From the NCBI GenBank assembly GCA_038521825.1, contig JBCBKL010000013.1, positions 1 through 64,000 of the forward strand: 64,000 bases of DNA. The letters are read 5' to 3'. Every line of letters begins with the position of its first letter. Positions within the stretch are counted from its first letter, which is position 1. The position numbers were made by a program, and so were the translations under genes. The notes under the pieces were generated by a model. The model saw only the letters and a program-made list of their open reading frames with translations. It was not told the origin of the DNA and did not search any database. This stretch comes from JBCBKL01 sp038521825 (GTDB lineage: Bacteria > Pseudomonadota > Alphaproteobacteria > Rhodobacterales > Rhodobacteraceae). Of the stretch, positions 27,119-36,393 are shown piece by piece.

Positions 27119-28645
27119 CTAGGCCATACCCACCTGTGGTTGATTTGGCATCACATCATCCGGTCGGCTATTTATGCCTCTCATCAGCTCCTCCCGGATC
27201 GCGCGGGACGATAGATCGTCGAACAGGTTCGCCAGCTCATTCGGATCGGCTTGCAAATCGTACAACTCTCCGGCTCCGCTTTGCAGATCGACGGTGAGCT
27301 TGTACCTTTTGGTGCGGATCGTCCTCAGGCTCAGGGCCACACCGGCCCGGGTCGGCAGCAACTCCCACTCGTTCAAAGCGTAGTCTCGGGTCGCGCTGTC
27401 CGTTTCCAGCAGCGGTCGAAGAGACTGACCATGTTGCGGCAACAGCGGCACAGCACTTCCATAATCGAAGAAAGTAGGCCCAAGATCCAAGGTCGAAACC
27501 GGCTCGTCAACGCGTTTCCCGGCGGGAATACCGGGGCCGCGACAGATCATTGGCACCCGCAGCAAACCTTCGTAATGCATAGGGCCCTTGAGGATCAGTC
27601 CATGATCCCCAAGCCAGTCGCCATGGTCCGAAATGTAAATGACGATCGTATTCTCCCGCAATCCGGCCTCGTCCAGCGCGATGAGAATGCGACCGATATT
27701 GTGGTCCATGAGGGCGATCTGGCCGTAGGTGTTGGCGATGATCTCGCGCAATTGCTCATCCGTCTGTGGCACAATGCGGCTGTAGTTCTTTCGGATTTCG
27801 GCACCAGCACGGTCTCCGGCCGGTTCCTCCGTCAGAACCGCCTTGTGCCACCACGGTCGCCCCTCGAAGTTCTGCGACCGATCCGACGGCAGATCAACCT
27901 CGGCCGGATCGTGCAGGCGTGACCACGGTTCGGGCGCATCAAAGGGGTGATGCGGATCGGGAAAGCTGACCCAGGTGCAAAAGGGCTGGGCCCCACGCCC
28001 GTGTTTCAACCATGCGATCGTGCGGTCTGCGGTCCAGGTGGAATTGTGCCAGGCGACGGGCAGCTTCGAATGCCAGGTCTGAGCGGCGTCCTTGGTATCG
28101 CCCGCGTTCTCACGATAGAGCGCGTTTTTCTCATCGCCCTTCCCATCGGCATAGAACCAGCGCTCGTAATGCTGACCCTGTGGCGGCTTTTCCGGCAGGA
28201 ACCAGTTATGCCCCACCAGCATCATCTCGACATGGCCAAAACCCATGTAAGGGCCATACCAATCGTCGCCGTACTCGGCAGACGACCGCAAACACTCCGG
28301 CGTGCCCGTGGGTTGGTGCGTGTGATAGGTGGAGAAGTGCGCCTTACCGAAGAATGCGGTTTCGTAGCCCGATGCAGCCATGGCCCCGGCGAAACCTTTC
28401 GATCCGATGGCGGGGTCAAGATCGATACCGTTGTCATGTACGCCATGGGTCCGGCAGAGCTGGCCAGTCAGGATTGACGCGCGCGCAGGCTGGCAGACAA
28501 CCGTCGGCGTGATGCAATTCGAAAAATGCGCCCCCTCGACCGCGAGGGCGTCCAGATGCGGCGTCTTGATCTTACGGCCTTCGAACCCGACGCAATCGGC
28601 GCGATGCTGGTCCCCGGAGATTAAAAGGATGTTCGGTCGGGTCAT
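27119..28645 (-). CDS. sulfatase/alkaline phosphatase-superfamily hydrolase (formylglycine type)
   Basis: A 508-residue sulfatase-fold enzyme. The formylglycine motif is C51-Q-P-A-R followed by ASILTG. Metal-binding residues are suggested by SGDQHRAD near residue 12 and by DHGDWLGDHG. The family covers sulfate esters and phosphonate monoesters, so the substrate is open. No signal peptide is seen, pointing to a cytosolic enzyme acting on an imported molecule. Its start overlaps the tctA2 stop by one base (TGATG), which ties it to the second TTT importer. It depends on a formylglycine-generating enzyme, not found in the window. Confidence 0.9.
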   Translation of the reverse strand: MTRPNILLISGDQHRADCVGFEGRKIKTPHLDALAVEGAHFSNCITPTVVCQPARASILTGQLCRTHGVHDNGIDLDPAIGSKGFAGAMAASGYETAFFGKAHFSTYHTHQPTGTPECLRSSAEYGDDWYGPYMGFGHVEMMLVGHNWFLPEKPPQGQHYERWFYADGKGDEKNALYRENAGDTKDAAQTWHSKLPVAWHNSTWTADRTIAWLKHGRGAQPFCTWVSFPDPHHPFDAPEPWSRLHDPAEVDLPSDRSQNFEGRPWWHKAVLTEEPAGDRAGAEIRKNYSRIVPQTDEQLREIIANTYGQIALMDHNIGRILIALDEAGLRENTIVIYISDHGDWLGDHGLILKGPMHYEGLLRVPMICRGPGIPAGKRVDEPVSTLDLGPTFFDYGSAVPLLPQHGQSLRPLLETDSATRDYALNEWELLPTRAGVALSLRTIRTKRYKLTVDLQSGAGELYDLQADPNELANLFDDLSSRAIREELMRGINSRPDDVMPNQPQVGMA

Positions 28646-30225
28646 CAGCCTCGTCTCCTTAAATTGAGCAGAATGACGATGGCTGACAAAGCCACGAAGA
28701 CGGCGGCCAGCGGATTGGTGAAGAGAAACAAGGGGTCACCCCCGGTCGCGGAAAAAGCCTGTCGCGCCGTTTCCTCAAGCTTGCCACCCAGGATGAACGC
28801 GATCACGAAGGGCAGCGGCGACATGTCGACCCGCCGCATGAGGTACCCCAGCACTCCGAAGGCGACCGCGACCCACATCGCTGCCATAGATGTCTCTTGG
28901 ACATAGATGGCCGTAAGCGTCAGCAGCAGCACAACCGGCAACAGCACGTCCTTCGGAACCCGCGACATGATCCCGACCGCGCGCATAAACAGGCCACCGA
29001 TCGTCCAATTCAGCCCGTTCGTCACAAACATCGCGGTGAAAAGGCCGAATGCCAGGACCAGCTCCGGGTTGATCCCGTCGCCCGGCACTCGAAAGACGCC
29101 CGGACCGGGATTGAAGCCGCCGATGCTCTCCATGCCAAGGATAAGAAAAACCGCCGCCGTGTTGCCGGGGATACCCAGCGACAGCACGGGGATCAGGTTG
29201 GCGCCGGAGACGGACGAATTGGCCGCCTCGGTCGCGGCCACACCTTCCGGCGCGCCCTCACCGAAATCAGGGTCCGTGGGGGCTTTCGTGCGGGTATGGC
29301 GCGCCTTGGCTGACGTGTAGCCAAGCGTGGCCGCCAGCGTTGAACCGATCCCGGGAAGCGCGCCGATTGCGGTGCCAATGACGGACGACCTCAAAATGTA
29401 CGGAAAGAGGCGGGTCAGACCGATTGGACGCTGCGCCTCGACGGTGGCTGGCGCCCTTTGTGGCTTTGCCCCGTCGCGCTTTTCATGCCGCAGATCCTCA
29501 AGCGCCTTGAACACCTCGCCAAGAATGAGAACCCCAAGGATCGCGGCGGCAATCGGAAATCCACCGGACAGTTCCTGAACACCAAGGGTCAGGCGCGGGT
29601 AGAAGTCTTCGCCCGTGGCCACCATCGCGGCGAGCAGCCCCAACCCCATCGAAATGAGGCCTTTGCCGACCGAATTGCCGATAACGGCTGCGATGAAGGC
29701 CAGAGAGAGAATGAAGAGCCCGGTCTTTTCCGGCAGATCGAGATAGCGTTCGACCAGCACAGCGAGGAACGGCGCGCAAAGAACGAGCACCACGTCGGAA
29801 AACGTGTCACCTGATGCCGATGAGAAATGCGCGACCCTAAGCGCTTCTCGCGCCTGCCCGCGCCGCGCCATCGGGTGACCGTCGAGCGTCGTCATGTAGG
29901 CATCCGGCGTGCCTGGGGTGTTGAAGAGGATGGCGGGCACCGCTCCTCCCACGGTGGCTCCCTTCATGATCCCGATCAGGAAACCCATGACCGGCAGGAA
30001 CGCATCCTGGCTGAACCCGAAGATCGAGATCAGGATAGGCAAGGCGATCGCCATCACCATCGGACCGGCCAGCCCCGGCGTGGCGCCGACTGTGATACCC
30101 ATCAGGAAGCCGAGGAGGATCATGACCAGCGTGGTAGAAATGCCCAGACCCAGGATGGAAAGCAGCTCCGGCCCGGCGAAAACGGCCTCAATGCCCATCA
30201 CCGCGTGCTCCCATACGCCCATCAA
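28645..30225 (-). CDS. tctA: tripartite tricarboxylate transporter permease (TctA), second set
   Basis: The second TctA, 526 residues, with GITVGATPGLAGPMVMAIALP, IGIMKGATVGGAVPAILFNTPGTPD, TAIGALPGIGSTLAATLGYTSAK and NSSVSGANLIPVLSLGIPGNTAAV. It is clearly diverged from the TctA at 23686-25203, so the two importers probably take different substrates. The start overlaps tctB2 by 4 bases; an ATG one codon later is equally possible. The 3' end overlaps the sulfatase start. Confidence 0.93.
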   Translation of the reverse strand: MMGVWEHAVMGIEAVFAGPELLSILGLGISTTLVMILLGFLMGITVGATPGLAGPMVMAIALPILISIFGFSQDAFLPVMGFLIGIMKGATVGGAVPAILFNTPGTPDAYMTTLDGHPMARRGQAREALRVAHFSSASGDTFSDVVLVLCAPFLAVLVERYLDLPEKTGLFILSLAFIAAVIGNSVGKGLISMGLGLLAAMVATGEDFYPRLTLGVQELSGGFPIAAAILGVLILGEVFKALEDLRHEKRDGAKPQRAPATVEAQRPIGLTRLFPYILRSSVIGTAIGALPGIGSTLAATLGYTSAKARHTRTKAPTDPDFGEGAPEGVAATEAANSSVSGANLIPVLSLGIPGNTAAVFLILGMESIGGFNPGPGVFRVPGDGINPELVLAFGLFTAMFVTNGLNWTIGGLFMRAVGIMSRVPKDVLLPVVLLLTLTAIYVQETSMAAMWVAVAFGVLGYLMRRVDMSPLPFVIAFILGGKLEETARQAFSATGGDPLFLFTNPLAAVFVALSAIVILLNLRRRG

Positions 30226-30767
30226 ACGTCACCATTGGGCGGCAATTGCAGGTCATCAAATGGCAGATCGTAGAACAGGGCGATAGCCACACTGGTCACC
30301 AGCCCAAGGATGACCGCCGAGACGGTCAGCCTTCCACGCGCAAGCGCGACAAGCGTCGCAATCGCGTACGTCCCGCCCAGCATGAACCCGGCATAGCTCC
30401 ACGGGGGCGTGGCCCGCAGGTCGCGGTACGGGGTGGTGCCGAAAAGCTCTACCAGCCACGGGCCAACGAACCGCATCAGCACGAGCGCCCCGCCCACTAC
30501 CGCGATTATCATCGCGATCCACCGCCAGTTCTGGACATGCAGTCGACGGCCGCCCGCATCCGGCCGCAGGACCGTCAGCAGCCCGCCCAACAGCAGGATA
30601 CCGGCCGCGACGGTGGGACCGAGGCTGTCGCCAAGGGTCACCTGGCGACGCACCCGCTCGATCAACCCCGTCTCGGTATCCAGAGGGATCCAGACAAAGA
30701 TCAGCAAAAGCGCAAGGAAACAGGCCAACAGGCCAAGCCAGGTGTCGCTGGATAGGCGGCGGAACAT
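30222..30767 (-). CDS. tctB: tripartite tricarboxylate transporter small membrane subunit (TctB), second set
   Basis: A 181-residue protein with four hydrophobic segments (about residues 9-25, 48-64, 82-100, 125-170) between tctC2 and tctA2. Size, topology and position fit TctB. It overlaps tctA2 by 4 bases. Confidence 0.84.
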   Translation of the reverse strand: MFRRLSSDTWLGLLACFLALLLIFVWIPLDTETGLIERVRRQVTLGDSLGPTVAAGILLLGGLLTVLRPDAGGRRLHVQNWRWIAMIIAVVGGALVLMRFVGPWLVELFGTTPYRDLRATPPWSYAGFMLGGTYAIATLVALARGRLTVSAVILGLVTSVAIALFYDLPFDDLQLPPNGDV

Positions 30768-30789
30768 GGCTTGAAGCCGTTAGATGCCG

Positions 30790-31749
30790 CTATTCCGCGG
30801 CGGCCATCAGATTGCCCGCCCCGTCAAAATCGGCCTGCAGCAGCGCATCAAGCTCATCGCCCATGATGTTGATCGTTCCACCGAAGGCCTTTGAGATCAT
30901 GCCGCCTGCCTTGCCGGTGCCCGATGCATCGGCCAAAGCCTCTGACAAAGCGGCGCGGGCGTTGTCCGGCAATCCGGCCGGTGCGACAAAGACAAAATAC
31001 CCATCCGCGCTGAACTCAACGCCGTAATCCGCCATAGTGGGCACGTCCGGCGTCTGCTTGAGAGGGCCGGACAGGGCCGAGGCCAGGTTGACCAGATCGC
31101 CGGCCGCGACGCCCTTGGCCTGGATCCCGGCCATAAAGCCCAGATCCATGTCGCCGGCCGTCACGCCGTTCATCACGGCCTTGCCGCCCTTGACCTGAAT
31201 GATGTTGAATTCAACACCATTCGCCTCGCCCAGCAGATAGGCGAGATCGGCCAGCTTGGGGCTCATAACACCGAAACGGATCTGTTCGCCTGCCTTCGCT
31301 GCCGCAATCACATCGCCGAAATCGGTCCATCCCTTGTCAGATTTCGACACGACCGCCATCTGGAAGCCGGCCGTGGTCGTCAGCCCGGTGAAATCCGACG
31401 GCTTGACGCCAGCACCCTTCGCAGCCGCCGCGTTGTAGCCGAGGCTCTCTGTCACCACCAGCGCGATCGAGGATCCGTCAGCGGGCATGTCCTTGAGAGC
31501 GACCAAGGCATTGATACCACCCTTGCCGGTGATCTGTTCGGGAATGATTTCCCATCCCGTCGCCGCCGTCACCTCATCCGCGATCAGACGGCCGGATGTG
31601 TCGGCACCACCGCCCGCAGCGAACGCGATGATCATCTTGATCGGCCCTTGGGGCGACCATCCGTGGCCGTCGGCAAGTGTTGACGCCGCACCCGACAATC
31701 CTGCAAGAATCGTCAGCGCAGCAACCTTCAGAAAACGTCCCATGGTCAC
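30790..31749 (-). CDS. tctC: TTT periplasmic substrate-binding protein (TctC), second set
   Basis: A 319-residue Bug-family protein. It has a signal peptide (about residues 1-26, ending LADG), IKMIIAFAAGGGADTSGRLIADEV as the N-terminal binding loop, and VFVAPAGLPDNARAALSEAL near the end. It heads the tctCBA-sulfatase operon and is divergent from the marR-sulfatase-MBL operon, so both arms are probably induced together. Confidence 0.91.
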   Translation of the reverse strand: MTMGRFLKVAALTILAGLSGAASTLADGHGWSPQGPIKMIIAFAAGGGADTSGRLIADEVTAATGWEIIPEQITGKGGINALVALKDMPADGSSIALVVTESLGYNAAAAKGAGVKPSDFTGLTTTAGFQMAVVSKSDKGWTDFGDVIAAAKAGEQIRFGVMSPKLADLAYLLGEANGVEFNIIQVKGGKAVMNGVTAGDMDLGFMAGIQAKGVAAGDLVNLASALSGPLKQTPDVPTMADYGVEFSADGYFVFVAPAGLPDNARAALSEALADASGTGKAGGMISKAFGGTINIMGDELDALLQADFDGAGNLMAAAE

Positions 31750-31788
31750 CTCCCAGTTAGACCTTCATCAAAGCTCCGCACATATTCG

Positions 31789-31800
31789 TTGACCTGTCAA
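31789..31800. promoter_or_regulatory. putative MarR operator in the divergent tctC2/marR region
   Basis: TTGAC-CT-GTCAA is a perfect 5-bp inverted repeat with a 2-base centre in the 74-base gap between the two divergent operons, 23 bases upstream of the marR start. Size and placement suit a MarR dimer; assignment is by position. Confidence 0.45.
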
Positions 31801-31823
31801 TTACCCTTTGCGAGAGTCCGATT

Positions 31824-32285
31824 ATGCCCGATGATTATGAGTCAGATAACCGCAGCCTAACGTCATACGTGACATTTCGGCTGGCAAGGACGCAAAACAA
31901 ACTGAACGCACAGGCCAACCATCTGCTCAAAGTCCATTGCGGCCTGTCGCTGGTCGAATGGCGGATCATCCAGTTGCTGCGACATCTCAACGGCGCTTCG
32001 ATGACGAAGCTGGCGCAAGAAGTGCAGATGGACAAAGGTCAATTGAGCCGCAAAATCAAGATGATGATCAACAAGGGCCTGCTGTCGGCGACACAGGACG
32101 AAAACGATCATCGGAGGCAATCCCTACAGTTGACCCAGTCGTCCCGCCGGATTCTCAAGAAAATGCTCCCCGTCATGCGCAAGCGTCAGGACGGACTGGT
32201 CGAGGGGATCGATAAGGATCGCTTGACGGATTTCTTTGACGTTCTGGAACAAATCGACAGCGCCGCAAGCGAGCGCGATTTCTGA
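31824..32285 (+). CDS. MarR family transcriptional regulator
   Basis: A 153-residue winged-helix regulator with VEWRIIQLLRHLNGASMTKLAQEVQMDKGQLSRKIKMMINKGLL as its helix-turn-helix and DENDHRRQSLQLTQSSRR as the wing. It is the first gene of an operon with a sulfatase and an MBL-fold hydrolase; its stop overlaps the sulfatase ATG by one base. It probably controls both divergent operons from the 31750-31823 region, with a substrate or intermediate of the pathway as ligand. Confidence 0.88.
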   Translation: MPDDYESDNRSLTSYVTFRLARTQNKLNAQANHLLKVHCGLSLVEWRIIQLLRHLNGASMTKLAQEVQMDKGQLSRKIKMMINKGLLSATQDENDHRRQSLQLTQSSRRILKKMLPVMRKRQDGLVEGIDKDRLTDFFDVLEQIDSAASERDF

Positions 32286-33727
32286 TGGCCGCAAAAAACC
32301 TGCTGATCATCCTGTCGGATGAGCATCAGGCCCGCGCCATGGGGTGTGCCGGACATCCCTTCGTAAAGACACCGTATCTGGACACCCTCGCCGCGCGAGG
32401 TATGCGCTTTGAAAACGCCTACACCCCAAGCCCCATCTGCGTCCCCGCCCGGGCCAGCTTTGCAACCGGGCGCTATGTGCATCAAATACGGCTCTGGGAC
32501 AACGCCATGCCATATGACGGATCGATCCCGGGCTGGGGCCACGTCCTGCAAAAGGCCGGTGTACGGGTCGAAAGCATCGGCAAGCTCCACTATCGCGCCC
32601 AAGAAGACCCCGCCGGATTCGACGTGGAACATATCCCGATGATGGTCGCCAATGGTGTGGGCATGGTCTGGGCCAGCGTGCGCCGTGAAGACGAGCGGGT
32701 GATTGGAAAGGGCCGCATGTTGGGCAACTATATTGGCCCCGGAACAAGCACCTATACCGATTACGACAGCGCCGTCGTTGAGCGCACGACGGAATGGCTC
32801 CGCACCAACGCGGATGAAACGCGACCTTGGTGTCTCTTTGTGGGCCTTGTGGCACCCCACTTCCCGCTTGTCGTGCCACACGAATTCTTTGACCTCTATC
32901 CGCTGGCCAGTTTGCCTGAGCCCAAGCTGCATCCGGCAAAGGGTTTCGAAAGGCACCCCTGGGTCGAAAGGCAAAACGCCTTCAACGACAGCGAGGCAAA
33001 ATTCACCGACGCGGACGAGCGACGCGCGGCGATGGCAGCGTATTACGGGCTCTGTTCGTGGCTCGATCACAATGTGGGGCAAATACTTACAACCCTAAAA
33101 GAGAGCGGGCACGCAGACGAAACCGCCATCGTTTACACCTCCGACCATGGAGACAACTTGGGCGCCCGGGGCCTTTGGGGTAAATCGAACCTCTACGAAG
33201 AAAGCGCGGCAATCCCGCTCATCATGGCCGGGCCGGGTATCAAACCGGCCAGGGTTACAACGCCCGTCAGCCTGCTGGACGTATCGGCCACCATCGCCGA
33301 TCACTTCGGGGCCAGCATCGACGCTGCTGCCGGGGTTCGGACCTTGGGCGATATTGCCGCCAACCCTGACCCCGATCGCGTTGTTTTCAGCGAGTATCAC
33401 GCCGCCGGCGCGGTTTCGGGCGCGTTCATGGTTCGAAAGGGCCGCTGGAAACTGATCCACTACATCGGCTTCGAGGACGAGCTGTTCGATCTGCGCGATG
33501 ATCCCGAGGAAACCACCGACCTCGCCAAACAGCCGAAATACAAGGCAGTGCTGGCCGACATGTATGTCGAACTGAGGCGCATCTGCGATCCAGCGGCAAC
33601 CGACCGGCAGGCATTCAATGATCAAGATGCTCTGATTGAACGCCATGGCGGTTTCGAAGCCGCGATGAAGCTGGGGGCGCCGGGTGCAACGCCCCCGCCT
33701 GCAACCGAAAAAGAGACATGCGGCTGA
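32285..33727 (+). CDS. sulfatase-family hydrolase (formylglycine type), second copy
   Basis: A 480-residue enzyme of the sulfatase fold, with the formylglycine motif C52-V-P-A-R and ASFATG, LSDEHQARAMG near residue 11, and TSDHGDNLGARGLWGKSNLYEESA. It differs strongly from the sulfatase at 27119-28645 and so probably acts on a different bond or step. No signal peptide is present. It is sandwiched between marR (1-base overlap) and the MBL-fold gene (10-base overlap), an arrangement of tight translational coupling. Confidence 0.9.
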   Translation: MAAKNLLIILSDEHQARAMGCAGHPFVKTPYLDTLAARGMRFENAYTPSPICVPARASFATGRYVHQIRLWDNAMPYDGSIPGWGHVLQKAGVRVESIGKLHYRAQEDPAGFDVEHIPMMVANGVGMVWASVRREDERVIGKGRMLGNYIGPGTSTYTDYDSAVVERTTEWLRTNADETRPWCLFVGLVAPHFPLVVPHEFFDLYPLASLPEPKLHPAKGFERHPWVERQNAFNDSEAKFTDADERRAAMAAYYGLCSWLDHNVGQILTTLKESGHADETAIVYTSDHGDNLGARGLWGKSNLYEESAAIPLIMAGPGIKPARVTTPVSLLDVSATIADHFGASIDAAAGVRTLGDIAANPDPDRVVFSEYHAAGAVSGAFMVRKGRWKLIHYIGFEDELFDLRDDPEETTDLAKQPKYKAVLADMYVELRRICDPAATDRQAFNDQDALIERHGGFEAAMKLGAPGATPPPATEKETCG

Positions 33728-34566
33728 TCATCCTCGGATCCGGTTCGCCCGAGGCCTATGCGCGCCGGGCTTCAAGCGGTTACCTGGTCGAGGTTGGAGG
33801 CGACAAAATCCTCTTCGATTGCGGCGGCGGTGTCTTTGATAACCTCCTCCGTGTCGGTCTGCGACCGGCAGACATCACCCACATCGTGTTCAGCCATCTG
33901 CATTCCGATCACATGATGGATTATGCCCGCCTCATCCACGCCGCCTGGGATGAAGGCGGACGCAGGATCAAGGTCTACGGTCCCGCACCGATCGCCGAAA
34001 TCACAACCGGGTTCTTCGGACCCGATGGTGTCCTATCACACGATCTTCGCGCGCGCACCGAATTGGGCCCCAGCCAACAGGTGTGGCTGGACCGCGGCGG
34101 CACGCTGCCCCGGGCCTGGCCCGCGCCCGAGATCGCCGAATTCGTGCCGGGTGACATGATCGCGGGCAACGGCTGGCAAATCCGAAGCTGCTCGGTACCC
34201 CATGCGCAGCCCTACCTGACCTGCATCGCCTTCGCCCTGTCCAGCGGCGGGAAAAAGTTCGTCTATTCCGGCGACAGCGGATCATCGCAGGAACTCGAAA
34301 CGCTCGCTGACCGCGCCGATCTGCTCCTGCACTGGTGCTATCGGCTGGACAGTCAACCGGCCGAGGGAGAGATGGCTGCCCTGACCCCGACACCATCGCA
34401 AATCGGCGCCCTTGCCCAACGGTGCAGCGCCCAGCGCCTTATCTTGACCCATTTCCGACCGTCCATGGATAGCGAGCAACAACACGCCGAGGCGCTCGAT
34501 CAGGTTGCGAAAGTGTATAACGGGCCGGTAACGATCGCAGAGGATCAAGACTGCGTGGTGTTGTGA
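33718..34566 (+). CDS. MBL-fold metallohydrolase (RNase Z/ElaC-like group)
   Basis: A 282-residue metallo-beta-lactamase-fold protein. It shows LILGSGSPEAYARRASSGYLVEV at the start, the dinuclear metal motif FSHLHSDHMMD (about residues 59-68), later His in CSVPHAQPY, Asp in YSGDSG, and His in LILTHFRPS. The layout resembles RNase Z-like hydrolases, but the operon context (sulfatase, TTT, MarR) argues for a small-molecule ester or lactone rather than tRNA. It overlaps the sulfatase stop by 10 bases and ends the operon. Confidence 0.86.
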   Translation: MRLIILGSGSPEAYARRASSGYLVEVGGDKILFDCGGGVFDNLLRVGLRPADITHIVFSHLHSDHMMDYARLIHAAWDEGGRRIKVYGPAPIAEITTGFFGPDGVLSHDLRARTELGPSQQVWLDRGGTLPRAWPAPEIAEFVPGDMIAGNGWQIRSCSVPHAQPYLTCIAFALSSGGKKFVYSGDSGSSQELETLADRADLLLHWCYRLDSQPAEGEMAALTPTPSQIGALAQRCSAQRLILTHFRPSMDSEQQHAEALDQVAKVYNGPVTIAEDQDCVVL

Positions 34567-34780
34567 GGACAGGCCACGCGTTCATCTTTGCTGTAACGCC
34601 GCCGCGTACACCCCGAGCACGCGGGTACTTACAGCGGACAGCCATTTAAGAACTCTGTCGATCTGGCTATAGGTTGAACTAGTTTCCGGGCGGGTGATGC
34701 AGGGACCATACATGAACTACAACGAACCCAACCAGCCCAGAGGGCGACTTCGCAGTGAAACCACCGGTGTTCATAATCGC
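34567..34780. other. gap beside decayed IS3 element
   Basis: Just over 200 bases without a gene, between the MBL-fold gene and IS3 remnants. It marks the right edge of the transporter/sulfatase block. No terminator with a clear T-run was found. Confidence 0.4.
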
Positions 34781-34918
34781 CTGGATGATATCGGCCACTA
34801 GTCGCTCTTCGTCAGCACGCCTCACAGGTATCTCGCACTGCATGGATCGTTGCTATCGCAGAACGCGGCAGGTACGACGCTCTGAGACGTTTAGCTCTTT
34901 GAGGACAAGATCACGGGC
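34781..34918 (-). pseudogene. IS3-family transposase OrfB, 5' remnant
   Basis: Read leftward, the frame keeps the family stretch ERRTCRVLR, a stop, then RSMQCEIPVRRADEERLVAD and IIQ before similarity ends. It directly continues the orfA remnant at 34919-35242. The remaining four fifths of OrfB are missing, so the element is long dead. Confidence 0.68.
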
Positions 34919-35242
34919 TTAGAAGTTTCCCTTTGCGGCCTCCGCAAGGATCACCTCGTCCAGCGTCAGATCAGACACGGCCTTGCGAAGCCGCTCGCTC
35001 TCTTTCTAAAGGCGCTTCAGTTCCTTCAGCTGGTCCGCACCCATCCCACCGCCCTTGTTTGGTGGGGAAACCGTCCACTGTATGCTCTTCTTTTTTTTGC
35101 TTGCACTCCAGCGGCAGTACGTCAGGGCTGTCAGACCGATCTCACGGATCGCATCCAGACGCGGCATCTCTTACCCTGTCAGAACCTCAACCTGCCGTAA
35201 CTTCGTGACAATCTCTTCCGGCTTCGGTCGCTTGTTGACCAT
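34919..35242 (-). pseudogene. IS3-family transposase OrfA, decayed
   Basis: Starting at the ATG at 35240-35242 the frame reads MVNKRPKPEEIVTKLRQVEV, the typical helix-turn-helix opening of an IS3 OrfA, then a TAA. It continues in the same frame through DAIREIGLTALTYCRW and GGMGADQLKELKRL, another stop (TAG), and ends SDLTLDEVILAEAAKGNF. Two in-frame stops and a short lysine-rich scrambled stretch show decay. Confidence 0.78.
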
Positions 35243-35338
35243 CTCTTTCCTCCGTTTTCCTAGCATAGCGGAGGACCGCCTCAGTGGGGCTAATCACTGC
35301 TCTCAACTTCCTGTCACCAAAGGGCATGACCCATATTA

Positions 35339-36316
35339 TTATTCGCCCGAAATCTGCTTCGCCTTCTCTACAAGGACTTCCGCCTGTCGGATAGAGGCGT
35401 AGTCGATCAAGCGGCCGTCCAGGCTGACGGCACCTTTGCCGGCGGCTTCGGCTTCGGCCATTGCGACGAGAATACGGTGGGCTTTGTCGATCTCTGCTTC
35501 AGATGGGCTCATAACTTCGTTTGCGAGTGCGATCTGGCTTGGGTGAATGGCCCATTTGCCTTCGCAGCCGAGAACGGCAGCGCGGTATGCAGCGGCTCGA
35601 TACCCGTCTGGGTCAGAGAAATCACCGAAGGGTCCGTCGATCGGGCGCAGGCCGTTGGCGCGTGCTGCGACGACCATATTCGCGATGGCAGAGTGCCACA
35701 TGTCGCCCCAATGCACCTCACGGGACCCATCGTCCGCCGCGTCGGTGAGGACGGCGTAGTTCTTGTTCACACCGCCGATGACAGTCGTGCGCGCACGCAT
35801 AGATGCAGCATAGTCTGCCACCCCGAAATGGAGGCTTTCATTCCGTTTTGACGCGGCAGCGATTTCATTTACGTTTTGCATGCCTAGGGCAGTTTCGATG
35901 ATGTGTTCGAAACCGATCCGTTTCTTGTGGCCGATTGCGTCTTCAATTTGGGTCACCATCATGTCCACAGCATAGACGTCAGCGGCGGTTCCGACTTTCG
36001 GAATCATGATAAGGTCGAGCCGATCACCAGCCTGCTCAACCAGGTCGACGACATCGCGATACATGTAATGAGTGTCGAGTCCGTTGATGCGAACGGACAT
36101 CGACTTGTTGCCCCAGTCGACCTCATTCAGAGCTTTGATGATGTTCTTTCGCGCTTGCACTTTTTCATCAGGAGCAACAGCGTCTTCCAAGTCGAGGAAG
36201 ATAACGTCGACATCTGATTGTGCAGCCTTTTCAAACATTTGCGGCTGGCTTCCCGGCACCGCCAGTTCTGACCGATTGAGGCGCCCGGGCGCTTGAGTAA
36301 CAGAGCAGAACGACAT
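35339..36316 (-). CDS. mcl: L-malyl-CoA/beta-methylmalyl-CoA lyase (HpcH/HpaI aldolase family)
   Basis: A CitE-like lyase (325 residues) cleaving malyl-CoA to acetyl-CoA and glyoxylate, the last step of the serine cycle. Seen: SELAVPGSQPQMFEKAAQSDVD at the start, FLDLEDAVAPDEK, the Mg-binding Glu in FEHIIETALG and Asp in LHFGVADYAASM, and GKWAIHPSQI near the end. Its ATG has GGAGGG 8 bases upstream. The gene lies 77 bases after the response-regulator gene on the same strand and diverges from sga-mtkAB-hpr-glyA, whose products supply its substrate. Confidence 0.9.
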   Translation of the reverse strand: MSFCSVTQAPGRLNRSELAVPGSQPQMFEKAAQSDVDVIFLDLEDAVAPDEKVQARKNIIKALNEVDWGNKSMSVRINGLDTHYMYRDVVDLVEQAGDRLDLIMIPKVGTAADVYAVDMMVTQIEDAIGHKKRIGFEHIIETALGMQNVNEIAAASKRNESLHFGVADYAASMRARTTVIGGVNKNYAVLTDAADDGSREVHWGDMWHSAIANMVVAARANGLRPIDGPFGDFSDPDGYRAAAYRAAVLGCEGKWAIHPSQIALANEVMSPSEAEIDKAHRILVAMAEAEAAGKGAVSLDGRLIDYASIRQAEVLVEKAKQISGE

Positions 36317-36393
36317 TGGGAGATCCCTCCTGAAGACCTAATGTTGCGCGAGAGAAGTCACTCACGAAACATTATGTCAAGAGGAGTCTCGGT

